A DNA stretch of 29,305 nt from assembly GCA_023415035.1 (NCBI GenBank), contig JAEZLX010000201.1:1-29305 (forward strand), written 5' to 3'. Source of the DNA: Pseudomonadota bacterium. GTDB taxonomy: Bacteria > Pseudomonadota > Gammaproteobacteria > Burkholderiales > Burkholderiaceae_C. Position numbers and translations under genes: made by a program. This document shows positions 22,682-29,305 of the stretch, piece by piece. Every line of letters starts with the position of its first letter. Positions within the stretch are counted from its first letter, which is position 1. Below the pieces are notes generated by a model. It was not told the origin of the DNA and ran no database searches. It saw only the letters and a program-made list of their open reading frames with translations.

Positions 22682-23350
22682 TCAGCGGTGAGCCGGGGCC
22701 TGGAAGCCGGCGACGACAAACGCAATCAGCTGGTCGATGATCGCGTCGGGATCGTCGGTGTCGCATTGCCCGCCGGAGAGGCGCTTCAGCCGGTGATGAC
22801 CTGCGTCCGACTCGGTGACGATGTAGTGCATGGCACCGATGGCGAAGGCGTAGCGCCAGTACGCATCCTTTGGTGTGAGGCTAGGCGTGGCGTCCATCAG
22901 CGCCTTGACGAACCGCATGGCTGTGGCGTCGTAGTGGGCAAAGATCGTGGAGGAGGTGAATTCGCTCGGAAGGACACGTGCTTGCAGGAGCAGTCGTGTC
23001 AGCAGCCGGGCGTCGCCGGTCGCGTCGAAGCTCAGCCGGATCGGGGGGGCGACCAGCGCGTGCACCACGTGCCGGAGCGTTCGTTCCTGTGCCGGCACCG
23101 ATTCCAGCAGTTGCATCCGGAGCTGGTTGATCGGATCGGCGACCGAGCCCAGCACGGCTTGGATCAGGGCCTCCTTGGACCCGAAGTGGTAGTGGATGGC
23201 CGCGACGTTGGTCTGGCTGAGGGTGGTGATTTCCTTGAGTGTGGCAGCCTCGAACCCTTTGGTCGCGAACACGCGCAGCGCGGCCGAGACGATTTTGTCT
23301 CTCGTGGATTCGCGCCCGTTGGCGGGCCGCTCTGGCGGTGGAGTGCTCAC
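22682..23350 (-). CDS. TetR/AcrR-family transcriptional regulator
   Basis: Protein of 222 residues. The N-terminal helix-turn-helix is typical: a TRDKIVSAALRVFATKGFEAATL stretch in which helix 1 is followed by KEITTLSQTNVAAIHYHFGSK. The C-terminal ligand-binding region resembles the longer CecR/YbiH-type regulators. The start is GTG 23350 without a clear ribosome-binding site. It is the first gene of a same-strand run with the cyclase and binding-protein genes and probably controls it and itself. The heptamer repeats and an inverted repeat lie only 18-113 nt upstream of its start codon, i.e. in its promoter or leader. Confidence 0.9.
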   Translation of the reverse strand: MSTPPPERPANGRESTRDKIVSAALRVFATKGFEAATLKEITTLSQTNVAAIHYHFGSKEALIQAVLGSVADPINQLRMQLLESVPAQERTLRHVVHALVAPPIRLSFDATGDARLLTRLLLQARVLPSEFTSSTIFAHYDATAMRFVKALMDATPSLTPKDAYWRYAFAIGAMHYIVTESDAGHHRLKRLSGGQCDTDDPDAIIDQLIAFVVAGFQAPAHR

Positions 23351-23367
23351 AGGAAGTCTTGGTGATG

Positions 23368-23438
23368 AAATTCAAAATTCAAAATTCAAAATTCAAAATT
23401 CAAAATTCAAAATTCAAAATTCAAAATTCAAAATTCAA
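23368..23438. repeat. Tandem heptamer repeat (TTCAAAA)x9
   Basis: Nine uninterrupted copies of TTCAAAA run from 23371 to 23433, with partial units on both sides. The tract is pure A/T/C and extremely AT-rich compared with its surroundings. It sits in the 5' region of tetR. Seven-base steps would alter promoter spacing or leader length if copy number slips. There are no spacers, so this is not a CRISPR. Confidence 0.95.
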
Positions 23439-23463
23439 TTTCAAATTGAAATTTGAAATTGAA
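23434..23463. repeat. 13-bp perfect inverted repeat adjoining the heptamers
   Basis: TTCAATTTCAAAT (23434-23446) and ATTTGAAATTGAA (23451-23463) are perfect reverse complements around a 4-nt loop TGAA. The left arm continues from the last heptamer. It could be a hairpin/cruciform or a palindromic binding site for the TetR protein. Confidence 0.85.
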
Positions 23464-23642
23464 TGAAGTCATCCGGACTTTCCCTAGGTAATGCGCGTCT
23501 TGTGGTGTTCCATGACGCGCATGGCCGGGGGATGAGGGGAGAGAACAGGGGAGGCGGACGCATGTGCCATGCGCGGGGGGGGCTGGCTTTGGGGCGTGCA
23601 GGCTCCCGTCGCGGTCAGGAGTGCGATGCCTTCGGCCATGAA
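23464..23642. other. Intergenic spacer with two further inverted repeats
   Basis: No coding sequence is supported here. ATGCGCGTC (23491-23499) and GACGCGCAT (23514-23522) form a perfect 9-bp stem with a 14-nt loop. CGCATG/CATGCG at 23559-23573 is a tight 6-bp hairpin. Neither has a T-run. The spacer lies between the tetR upstream region and the rpsT terminator. Confidence 0.55.
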
Positions 23643-23673
23643 AAAACCGCCGGTCTTGCGACGCGGCGGTTTT
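23643..23673 (-). terminator. Intrinsic terminator of rpsT
   Basis: A 10-bp stem AAAACCGCCG/CGGCGGTTTT encloses an 11-nt loop. The A-run at 23640-23646 becomes a U-tract in the rpsT transcript, about 100 nt past its stop. T-runs also follow on the plus strand, so it may work in both directions. Confidence 0.85.
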
Positions 23674-23777
23674 CACGGATTTTTTGCTGGCAGCGCACCG
23701 TTTCAAACGGCAGACCTGGAAGTGGCGCTCCCGGGTCCGGGCTGTTGGCCTGCCGGGGCAGGCCGGGTGCCGCTGTT

Positions 23778-24071
23778 TCAGGCGGCGGCCAGGGCCTTGA
23801 CCTTGGCGGACAGGCGGCTCTTGTCCCGAGCAGCCTTGTTCTTGTGGAAGATGCCCTTGTCGGCGATCGTGTCGATGACGGCCTGTGCCTTGGCGAACAG
23901 TTCGGTGGCCTTGGCCTTGTCGCCGGCCACGACAGCCTTCTCGACGTTCTTGACGGCCGTGCGGTACTTCGAACGCAGCGAGCTGTTGGCGGCGTTCAGC
24001 TTGACGTTCTGGCGTGCGCGCTTGCGGCCAGACGCCAGGCGGGGGTTCTTTTTCTTCGGCTTGGTTGCCAT
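23778..24071 (-). CDS. rpsT: 30S ribosomal protein S20
   Basis: Protein of 97 residues, the normal length of bacterial bS20, which binds 16S rRNA in the small subunit. The basic N-terminus (MATKPKKKNPRLASGRKRAR), the SSLRSKYRTAVKN block and the C-terminal KGIFHKNKAARDKSRL block are characteristic. ATG 24071 is preceded by AAAGGA. A sigma70-like promoter and a downstream terminator frame it as a single-gene unit, divergent from murJ. Confidence 0.98.
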   Translation of the reverse strand: MATKPKKKNPRLASGRKRARQNVKLNAANSSLRSKYRTAVKNVEKAVVAGDKAKATELFAKAQAVIDTIADKGIFHKNKAARDKSRLSAKVKALAAA

Positions 24072-24117
24072 GTGAGTGATCCTTTACGTGCTTGTGATGA
24101 TGCCAGCAAAGCCGAGC

Positions 24118-24147
24118 ATTCTACCACGTGAAATCAGGGCGTGTCAT
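24118..24147 (-). promoter_or_regulatory. Sigma70-type promoter of rpsT
   Basis: On the minus strand ATGACA (24147-24142) and TAGAAT (24123-24118) are 18 bp apart, each matching 5 of 6 consensus bases. This leaves a leader of about 40 nt with AAAGGA before the ATG. Confidence 0.65.
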
Positions 24148-24212
24148 TCCTGGCAGGAGGCTCCGGCACCGGCGCGGGACAGGCGGCAGAGGGGGTGTCA
24201 TACACTCCGGCG

Positions 24213-25778
24213 GTGTCCCTCTTCAAATCCGCCTCCATCGTTTCGCTGCTGACGCTGGCCTCGCGCATCACCGGGCTGGTGCGTGAGCTGCTCATGGCTT
24301 CCACTTTCGGCGCGAGCGCGCTGACGGATGCCTTCAACGTCGCATTCCGCATACCGAACCTGCTGCGCCGCCTGTTTGCCGAGGGCGCCTTCAGCCAAGC
24401 CTTTGTGCCGGTGCTGGCCAGTGTGCGCGAAAAGGAGGGCGATGCGGCCACACGGCAGATGGTGGACCAGATTGCTACCGTGCTGGTGGCGGCGCTGCTG
24501 GTGACCTGCGTGATCGGCGTGGTGGCGGCGCCTCTGCTCGTCTGGGTCATGGCAGCGGGCCTTCAGCAGGACCCGCAGGGATTTGACGCGGCCGTGGTGC
24601 TCACGCGCTGGATGTTCCCATACATCGGCTTCATGTCGCTGGTGGCTCTGTCGGCGGGCATCCTCAATACGTGGAAGAAATTCGCGGTGCCGGCGGCCAC
24701 GCCGGTGCTGCTCAACGTGGCAATGATCCTGGCCGCCTGGCTGGGGGCGCCCTGGTTCGCCAGCCGCGGGCTGGAGCCGATTTTCGCCATGGCCGGCGGC
24801 GTGATGCTGGGCGGCATGCTGCAGTTGGGTGTCCAGATCCCGGTGCTGCGGCGCCTGGGCATGCTGCCGCGCGTGCGGCTGGGCTGGGGCGGTATCCGGG
24901 CCGCCTGGAACCACCCGGGCACGCGGCGCGTGACAACGCTGATGGTGCCGGCCCTGCTGGGCGTGAGCGTGGCGCAGATTTCCCTGCTGATCAACACGCA
25001 GATCGCCTCGCATCTGACGTCGGGCAGCGTGAGCTGGCTGACCTATGCCGACCGCCTGATGGAGTTTCCGACCGCGATGCTGGGCGTGGCGCTGGGGGTG
25101 GTGCTGCTGCCGCAGCTGGCGGCGGCGCGCACGGCGGGTGACGATGCCCGCTACAGCGGCCTGCTGGACTGGGGGTTGCGCCTGGTGGTGCTGCTGGCCG
25201 TGCCCTGCGCGGTGGCGCTGCTGACCTTTTCCCGGCCGCTGGTGGCGGTGCTCTACCACTACGGCGCGTTCACGCCGGCCGACGTGCGGCAGACCTCGCT
25301 GGCGCTGGCCGGGTATGGGGTCGGCCTGCTCGGGCTGGTGGCGATCAAGGTGCTGGCGCCGGGCTTCTACGCCCGGCAGGACATCCGCTCGCCGGTGAAG
25401 ATCGCCGTCGTGGTGCTGGTGCTCACGCAGCTGATGAACCTGGTGTTCGTGCCCTGGCTGGCGCACGCGGGCCTGGCGCTGGCCATCGGCTTGGGTGCCA
25501 TGGTCAACGCGGGCTGGCTGCTGACGGGGCTGATCCGGCGCGGGGCTTACCGGCCGGCACCGGGTTGGGCGCGCTTTGCGCTGCAGGTGGTGGCCGCGAG
25601 CGTGCTGCTGGCCGTGTTTCTGAGCTGGGCCTCGGTCTCGCTGGACTGGACCGGCTTCGAGGGGCAGCGCCCGCTGCGCGTGGTGACGCTGGCCGGCTGC
25701 GTGCTGGGGTCGGTGCTCATCTATTTCGGCGCGCTGGCCCTGGCGGGTTTGAATCTGCGCCAATTCGTCCGAAAATGA
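24213..25778 (+). CDS. murJ: Lipid II flippase MurJ (MviN)
   Basis: Integral membrane protein of 521 residues with about 14 hydrophobic helices, of the MOP/MVF family that flips lipid II across the inner membrane for peptidoglycan synthesis. The N-terminal signature SASIVSLLTLASRITGLVRE is present, followed by AFRIPNLLRRLFAEGAFSQAF and the PTAMLGVALGVVLLPQL block. The start is GTG 24213, which gives the standard N-terminus VSLFKSAS. The open frame extends to 24141, but those residues are not family-like and overlap the rpsT promoter. The next gene begins 21 bp after its stop, so they are probably cotranscribed. Confidence 0.96.
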   Translation: MSLFKSASIVSLLTLASRITGLVRELLMASTFGASALTDAFNVAFRIPNLLRRLFAEGAFSQAFVPVLASVREKEGDAATRQMVDQIATVLVAALLVTCVIGVVAAPLLVWVMAAGLQQDPQGFDAAVVLTRWMFPYIGFMSLVALSAGILNTWKKFAVPAATPVLLNVAMILAAWLGAPWFASRGLEPIFAMAGGVMLGGMLQLGVQIPVLRRLGMLPRVRLGWGGIRAAWNHPGTRRVTTLMVPALLGVSVAQISLLINTQIASHLTSGSVSWLTYADRLMEFPTAMLGVALGVVLLPQLAAARTAGDDARYSGLLDWGLRLVVLLAVPCAVALLTFSRPLVAVLYHYGAFTPADVRQTSLALAGYGVGLLGLVAIKVLAPGFYARQDIRSPVKIAVVVLVLTQLMNLVFVPWLAHAGLALAIGLGAMVNAGWLLTGLIRRGAYRPAPGWARFALQVVAASVLLAVFLSWASVSLDWTGFEGQRPLRVVTLAGCVLGSVLIYFGALALAGLNLRQFVRK

Positions 25779-25799
25779 ATCCGATTCCTGGGGAGCGCC

Positions 25800-26507
25800 A
25801 TGCCCGCTTTTCTTGACCACCTGTCAGTGACGCCGCTGGGCTACTTCGCGAGCCTGGTGGCCGACGAGGACAACATCCCGCTGCTGGAGGCGGCCGCGTC
25901 CATTGCGCAGGACGAATATCCCGAGCTGGACGTCCAGCAGGTGCTGGGCGACGTGGACCAGCTGCTGGCGCGCCTGCGCCGGCGCACGGTGAACATGAGC
26001 GGCAACCTCGACAAGCTGCGCGCGCTCAACCAGTTCTTCTTCCGCGACCTGGGCTTTGGCGGCAACGTCAACAACTACTACGACCCGGACAACAGCTACC
26101 TGAACGCGGTGTTGCGCACGCGGCGCGGCATTCCCATCTCGCTGGCCATCCTGTGGCTGGAGCTGGCACAGGGCATCGGCCTGAAGGCGCGCGGGGTGAA
26201 TTTTCCCGGGCACTTCATGGTCAAGGTCAACCTGCCCAACGGGCAGGTGGTGATCGACCCGTTCAGCGGCCAGTCGCTCAGCCGCGAAGACCTGTCCGAG
26301 CGGCTGGAGCCCTACAAGCGGCGCAACGGGCTGGTGGACGATTTCGACGTGCCGGTGGGCCTGTACCTGCAGCCGGCGCCGGCGCGCGACATCCTGGCGC
26401 GGATGCTGCGCAACCTCAAGGAGGTCCATCGCTCGCACCAGGACTGGTTGCGCCAGATCGCGGTGATGTATCGCCTGCTCATCCTGCTGCCCGATGCCTG
26501 GAGCTAA
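25800..26507 (+). CDS. SirB1-family transglutaminase-like protein, truncated by in-frame TAA
   Basis: SirB1-type protein with a transglutaminase-like core. NNYYDPDNSYLNAVLRTRRG, then GIPISLAILWLELA, GVNFPGHFMVKV and VIDPFSG are the family blocks, with G-H-F in the catalytic-type position. The family normally ends in a TPR-like tail. Here translation stops at TAA 26505-26507 after 235 residues, in the first TPR helix (LLILLPDAWS). The same frame remains open with family-like sequence to TGA at 26657, so this looks like a recent nonsense change. The catalytic region is intact and might still function. ATG 25800 has GGGGAG nearby. The function of SirB1 proteins is not firmly known. Confidence 0.85.
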   Translation: MPAFLDHLSVTPLGYFASLVADEDNIPLLEAAASIAQDEYPELDVQQVLGDVDQLLARLRRRTVNMSGNLDKLRALNQFFFRDLGFGGNVNNYYDPDNSYLNAVLRTRRGIPISLAILWLELAQGIGLKARGVNFPGHFMVKVNLPNGQVVIDPFSGQSLSREDLSERLEPYKRRNGLVDDFDVPVGLYLQPAPARDILARMLRNLKEVHRSHQDWLRQIAVMYRLLILLPDAWS

Positions 26508-26657
26508 TACCGCGACCGGGGCCTGGCCTGGGCGGAGATGGGGGATGCGCGCCTGGCGGTGGCCGATCTGGAGGTGTACGTCTCCCACACCGACGACGTG
26601 ATGGACCGGGAGGCCATGAGCGAGCGCCTGTCCGAGTTGCGGCGTGCGCTGAACTGA
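26508..26657 (+). pseudogene. Detached C-terminal TPR segment of the SirB1-family gene
   Basis: In-frame continuation after the TAA: YRDRGLAWAEMGDARLAVAD and then a second helix leading to LSELRRALN and TGA. It reads as the TPR-like tail of SirB1 proteins, where homologues run through without a stop. A single change from GAA to TAA would explain the break. It has no start signal of its own. Confidence 0.75.
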
Positions 26658-26674
26658 GCCGAACCGGTTGCGCG

Positions 26675-27673
26675 TCAGGCTGCGGCTGCCGCATCGCCCG
26701 GGCGGCCGTGCAGGCCATGGCGATGCCAGGCGCGGCGCAGCTGCGTGTCGGAGCTGAACCCGGCCAGGTGGGCGGCCTGAGTCACCCCCATGCCACGTGC
26801 CAGCGCTGCCTGCGCCACCGACAGGCGGATGCGTTGCAGCCAGGCCAGCGGCGATATGCCGGCGTGTTCCTCGAACAGGCGCGCCAGATGGCGCGGCGAG
26901 GTGTGGCCCACATCCGCCATGCGCGGCACGGTCCAGTCGTCCTGCGGTTGCTGGCTCACGGCGTCCTGCACGCGGTGCACGACCGGATGCAGGTGGTTGC
27001 GATGGCTCAGGAAGGGCGAGAGCTCCGGGTCGTTCGGGCCGCGCCGCATGGCCACCACCATGGTTTGCGCCACCTGGGCGGCCAGTGCATGCCCCAGGCG
27101 CTGGGCGATGCGGTGCAGGGTCAGGTCGATGCCGGTGGTGACGCCGGCGCTGCTGCACACCGGCGGGTCGATCACGAACACGCGGTTGGCCTGTACCTCG
27201 CAGCCCGAGGCGGCCTCGCGCAGTTCGTCGAGGTGGTGGTGGTGCGTGGTGGCCTTGTGGCGGGCCAGCAGTCCGGCGTGCGCGGCAATGATGGTGCCGG
27301 CGCAGATGCACATCAGCTCCACCTGCTCGGGCGCCAGGCGCAGGCCGCGCAGCCAGTGCAACAGGGCGCGGGCCGGTTCGCTGCCCAGGTCCACCCGGTT
27401 GCCAGGCTGGCCGACCAGCACCACCCATTGGGGGCGGGACGGAGAACGGGCGGAAGGTAGCTCGGGCAGCGGAGCCAGATCGGCGATGGCCGCGCCGACC
27501 GAACTCACCGTGCGCGGACTGGGCCCGACGAAATGCAGCTCGAAGGCCGGAGGATTTCCGCGTCCCTGCCACAGCTGGTTTGCGATGCGCAGCGCCTCGG
27601 CCGGGCCGGCCCAGTCGAGGATCAGGCTGCCGTCAATCAGCACGAAATGCACATCGACGGTGGGTGTGCTCAT
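26675..27673 (-). CDS. GlxA-like transcriptional regulator (DJ-1/PfpI plus AraC domains)
   Basis: Protein of 332 residues. The N-terminal DJ-1/PfpI-like domain (about 5-190) has the elbow cysteine region LMCICAGTIIAA. The C-terminal AraC-type double helix-turn-helix (about 225-325) includes PRMADVGHTSPRHLARLFEE and GVTQAAHLAGFSSDTQLRRAW. Such regulators usually activate nearby amidohydrolase or dehydrogenase genes in response to a small nitrogen compound. Its start overlaps the stop of the isochorismatase-family gene by four bases, so both form one unit. The stop lies only 17 bp from the end of the convergent SirB1 gene. Confidence 0.92.
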   Translation of the reverse strand: MSTPTVDVHFVLIDGSLILDWAGPAEALRIANQLWQGRGNPPAFELHFVGPSPRTVSSVGAAIADLAPLPELPSARSPSRPQWVVLVGQPGNRVDLGSEPARALLHWLRGLRLAPEQVELMCICAGTIIAAHAGLLARHKATTHHHHLDELREAASGCEVQANRVFVIDPPVCSSAGVTTGIDLTLHRIAQRLGHALAAQVAQTMVVAMRRGPNDPELSPFLSHRNHLHPVVHRVQDAVSQQPQDDWTVPRMADVGHTSPRHLARLFEEHAGISPLAWLQRIRLSVAQAALARGMGVTQAAHLAGFSSDTQLRRAWHRHGLHGRPGDAAAAA

Positions 27674-28236
27674 CCTGCCTGCCGCGCCCGGGACAGTGCC
27701 TCGTCAACGGTGCACAGGGTGCAGAAGCGCCCCTGCAGCACGGTGGCGGTGCGGGCCTTGATGTCGGCGGCGGACAGCGGCTTGCCGTCGGGCTGGGTCA
27801 TGTCCCAGGTCATCGTGGCATCGAGGACGTAGTCCACCGTGAAACCGAGGTCGGACGCGTGGCGCGTGGTGGTCTCGCAGCATTGCTCGGTGCGGATGCC
27901 GCTGATGATCAGGCGCTGGATGCCCTGGCTGATCAGCCAGACGTCCAGACCAGTGCCCACGAGCGCGCTGTGGCGGTGTTTGGTGAAGCTGGCGGCGGCG
28001 TCGAATCCGGCCAGCCCCTGCAGCGGGCGCACATGGCCCGACACCAGCGAGAAGGGGTTGGACGCCGTCTCGGGGCCGTCGCTGTGCAGGACGCGCACGA
28101 CCGGCACGCCTTGCGCCACGCAGCCCTCGATCAGGGCGTTCTGCGCGGCCAGGTAGGCGGGCAGATCGGTTTCGGTGAAGAAGGGGCGATGCCGGAAGGA
28201 TTCCTGGACATCGATCACGATCAGACAGGTTTTCAT
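27670..28236 (-). CDS. Isochorismatase-family cysteine hydrolase
   Basis: Protein of 188 residues with the complete catalytic triad of the cysteine-hydrolase branch: D9 in LIVIDVQ, K86 in FTKHRHSAL, and C119 in GIRTEQCCETT. The family includes nicotinamidases, N-carbamoylsarcosine and biuret amidohydrolases as well as isochorismatase. The Cys points to amidase-type chemistry. The substrate is unknown. It is translationally coupled to a GlxA-like regulator, which may sense the substrate or product. The start is ATG 28236, with GGAGCAGCGCC in front. Upstream, an 8-bp AGCCTGTC/GACAGGCT hairpin (28285-28313) lies between this gene and purM, without a T-run. Confidence 0.92.
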   Translation of the reverse strand: MKTCLIVIDVQESFRHRPFFTETDLPAYLAAQNALIEGCVAQGVPVVRVLHSDGPETASNPFSLVSGHVRPLQGLAGFDAAASFTKHRHSALVGTGLDVWLISQGIQRLIISGIRTEQCCETTTRHASDLGFTVDYVLDATMTWDMTQPDGKPLSAADIKARTATVLQGRFCTLCTVDEALSRARQAG

Positions 28237-28346
28237 GGGCGCTGCTCCGGGGTGGGAATGGCCGCATTGTTCCCTGTCAGGGGGAGCCTGTCATCGCCGC
28301 AGGCGGACAGGCTTCGATCATTTTCGGACAGAAGGCGGGGGCGGCC

Positions 28347-29305
28347 TCAGGCGACCACGACCGCGGCACCCTCGCCCCGGGGGGCGATGGCGCCGATCTC
28401 GTACACCGTCTCGCCCAGCTCGCGCAGGGTGGCGGCGCAGGCGGCGGCTTCCTCGGCGGCGATCACCACCACCATGCCGATGCCGTTGTTGAAGGTGCGG
28501 TTCATCTCGATGTCGTCGATGCCGGCGGTCTTCTGCAGCCAGGCGAACAGCTCGGTCTGCGGCCAGCTGCCCTTCTTCAGGTGGGCGGCCGTGCCGTCGG
28601 GCAGAACGCGCGGGATGTTTTCCAGCAGGCCGCCGCCGGTGATGTGGGCCAGGGCCTTGACCGGATGCCGGGCCAGCGTGGCGAGCACGTTCTTCACGTA
28701 CAGGCGCGTGGGGGCCATGATGGCCTCGCGGAAGGGCTTGCCGTCGAGCGTGGCGGGCAGGTTGCCGGCGGCGCGCTCGATGCACTTGCGCACCAGCGAG
28801 AAGCCGTTGGAGTGCACGCCGTGCGAGGCCAGGCCCAGCACCACGTCGCCCGGCTTCACATCCTGGCCGGTGAGGATCTTGCTCTTTTCGACCGCGCCGA
28901 CACAGAAGCCCGCCAGGTCGTACTCGCCGGGGGGGTACATGCCGGGCATCTCGGCGGTTTCGCCGCCGATCAGGGCACAGCCGGACAGCTCGCAGCCCTT
29001 GGCGATGCCGCCGACCACGGCGGCGGCCGTGTCCACGTCCAGCTTGCCGCAGGCGAAGTAATCCAGGAAGAACAGCGGCTCGGCGCCCTGGACCAGCACG
29101 TCGGTCACGCACATGCCGACCAGGTCGATGCCGATCGTGTCGTGTCGGCCGAGCTGCTGGGCGAGCTTGAGCTTGGTGCCCACCCCGGCGGTGCCGGAGA
29201 CCAGCACCGGCTCGCGGTACTTGCCCGACAGGTCGAACAGCGCGCCGAAGCCGCCCAGCCCGCCCATCACCTCGGGCCGGAAGCTGCGGCGGACCAGCGG
29301 CTTGA
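28347..29305 (-). CDS. purM: Phosphoribosylformylglycinamidine cyclo-ligase (5' end outside window)
   Basis: AIR synthetase of purine biosynthesis, which converts FGAM and ATP to AIR. About 319 codons are visible; some 30 N-terminal residues are missing beyond the right edge. The frame continues unbroken to the edge (KPLVRRSFRPEV before MGGLGGFGALF). Family blocks VQGAEPLFFLDYFACGK, GGETAEMPGMYPPGEYD, HSNGFSLVRK, ITGGGLLENIPRVLP and RTFNNGIGM are all present. Two positions differ from the usual sequence. The ATP-loop reads SGTAGVGTK where the family has SGTDGVGTK, and MCVTD stands where MCVND is usual. The gene is otherwise complete to the TGA. It is not close enough to other pur genes to form an operon here. 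Confidence 0.95.
   Translation of the reverse strand, partial: KPLVRRSFRPEVMGGLGGFGALFDLSGKYREPVLVSGTAGVGTKLKLAQQLGRHDTIGIDLVGMCVTDVLVQGAEPLFFLDYFACGKLDVDTAAAVVGGIAKGCELSGCALIGGETAEMPGMYPPGEYDLAGFCVGAVEKSKILTGQDVKPGDVVLGLASHGVHSNGFSLVRKCIERAAGNLPATLDGKPFREAIMAPTRLYVKNVLATLARHPVKALAHITGGGLLENIPRVLPDGTAAHLKKGSWPQTELFAWLQKTAGIDDIEMNRTFNNGIGMVVVIAAEEAAACAATLRELGETVYEIGAIAPRGEGAAVVVA

Noticed and set aside
23368..23463. CRISPR array
   Set aside because: The 7-bp units are directly joined with no spacers, and no cas genes are near.
24141..24212. ATG 24141 as start of murJ
   Set aside because: The added residues overlap the rpsT promoter and are not part of the MurJ N-terminus, which begins at the GTG 24213.
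28285..28313. Hairpin between purM and the hydrolase gene as an intrinsic terminator
   Set aside because: The 8-bp stem has a 13-nt loop and no T-run in the purM transcription direction, so it is noted only in the neighbouring gene entry.

Overview
The window is about 29.3 kb of a GC-rich chromosome. The protein set points to a betaproteobacterium of the order Burkholderiales, probably a Comamonadaceae relative. The clues are rpsT divergent from murJ, a glnS with a Gly/His-rich N-terminal insert, a Bug-type solute-binding protein, a proteasome-like Anbu peptidase and many short proteobacterial operons. The genus is inference. Hand counts show about 68% G+C in a housekeeping stretch (5041-5100) and about 37-42% in two stretches of the defence-like insert (8161-8220 and 9721-9780).

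Left part (1-5885). An XPD/DinG-type iron-sulfur helicase with a fused PD-(D/E)XK domain runs off the left edge. It is divergent from a small MmcB-like PD-(D/E)XK protein. Next comes a yybP-ykoY manganese riboswitch in front of a UPF0016/GDT1 Mn2+ exporter, then a Dps ferritin and a CPA1 Na+/H+ antiporter. Metal, redox and DNA-protection functions therefore cluster here.

Accessory island (about 5886-10346). A NERD-nuclease/UvrD-type helicase fusion is followed by a sharply AT-rich two-gene unit: a stand-alone SIR2 NADase-like protein and a STAND-like P-loop NTPase with a TTG start two bases after the SIR2 stop. The unit ends nine bases before the glnS terminator. This is the best candidate for an undescribed system. 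I read it as a split SIR2-STAND anti-phage module, possibly working with the NERD helicase.

Middle (10347-20764). glnS (minus strand) is followed by three small plus-strand envelope or hypothetical genes: a tail-anchored protein, a secreted Pro/His-rich protein and a DUF1439 lipoprotein. A minus-strand run then reads mutS, anbu, alpha/beta hydrolase, PAS histidine kinase. mutS and anbu overlap by 4 bp, and the anbu stop abuts the hydrolase start.

Right part (20765-29305). A minus-strand tetR, cyclase, Bug-type binding-protein unit has nine heptamer repeats and a 13-bp inverted repeat just upstream of tetR. Then come rpsT and, divergently, murJ, followed by a SirB1-family gene interrupted by an in-frame TAA. 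The window closes with a GlxA-like AraC regulator overlapping an isochorismatase-family hydrolase, and purM running off the right edge. The visible purM carries two substitutions at residues normally conserved from E. coli to human.
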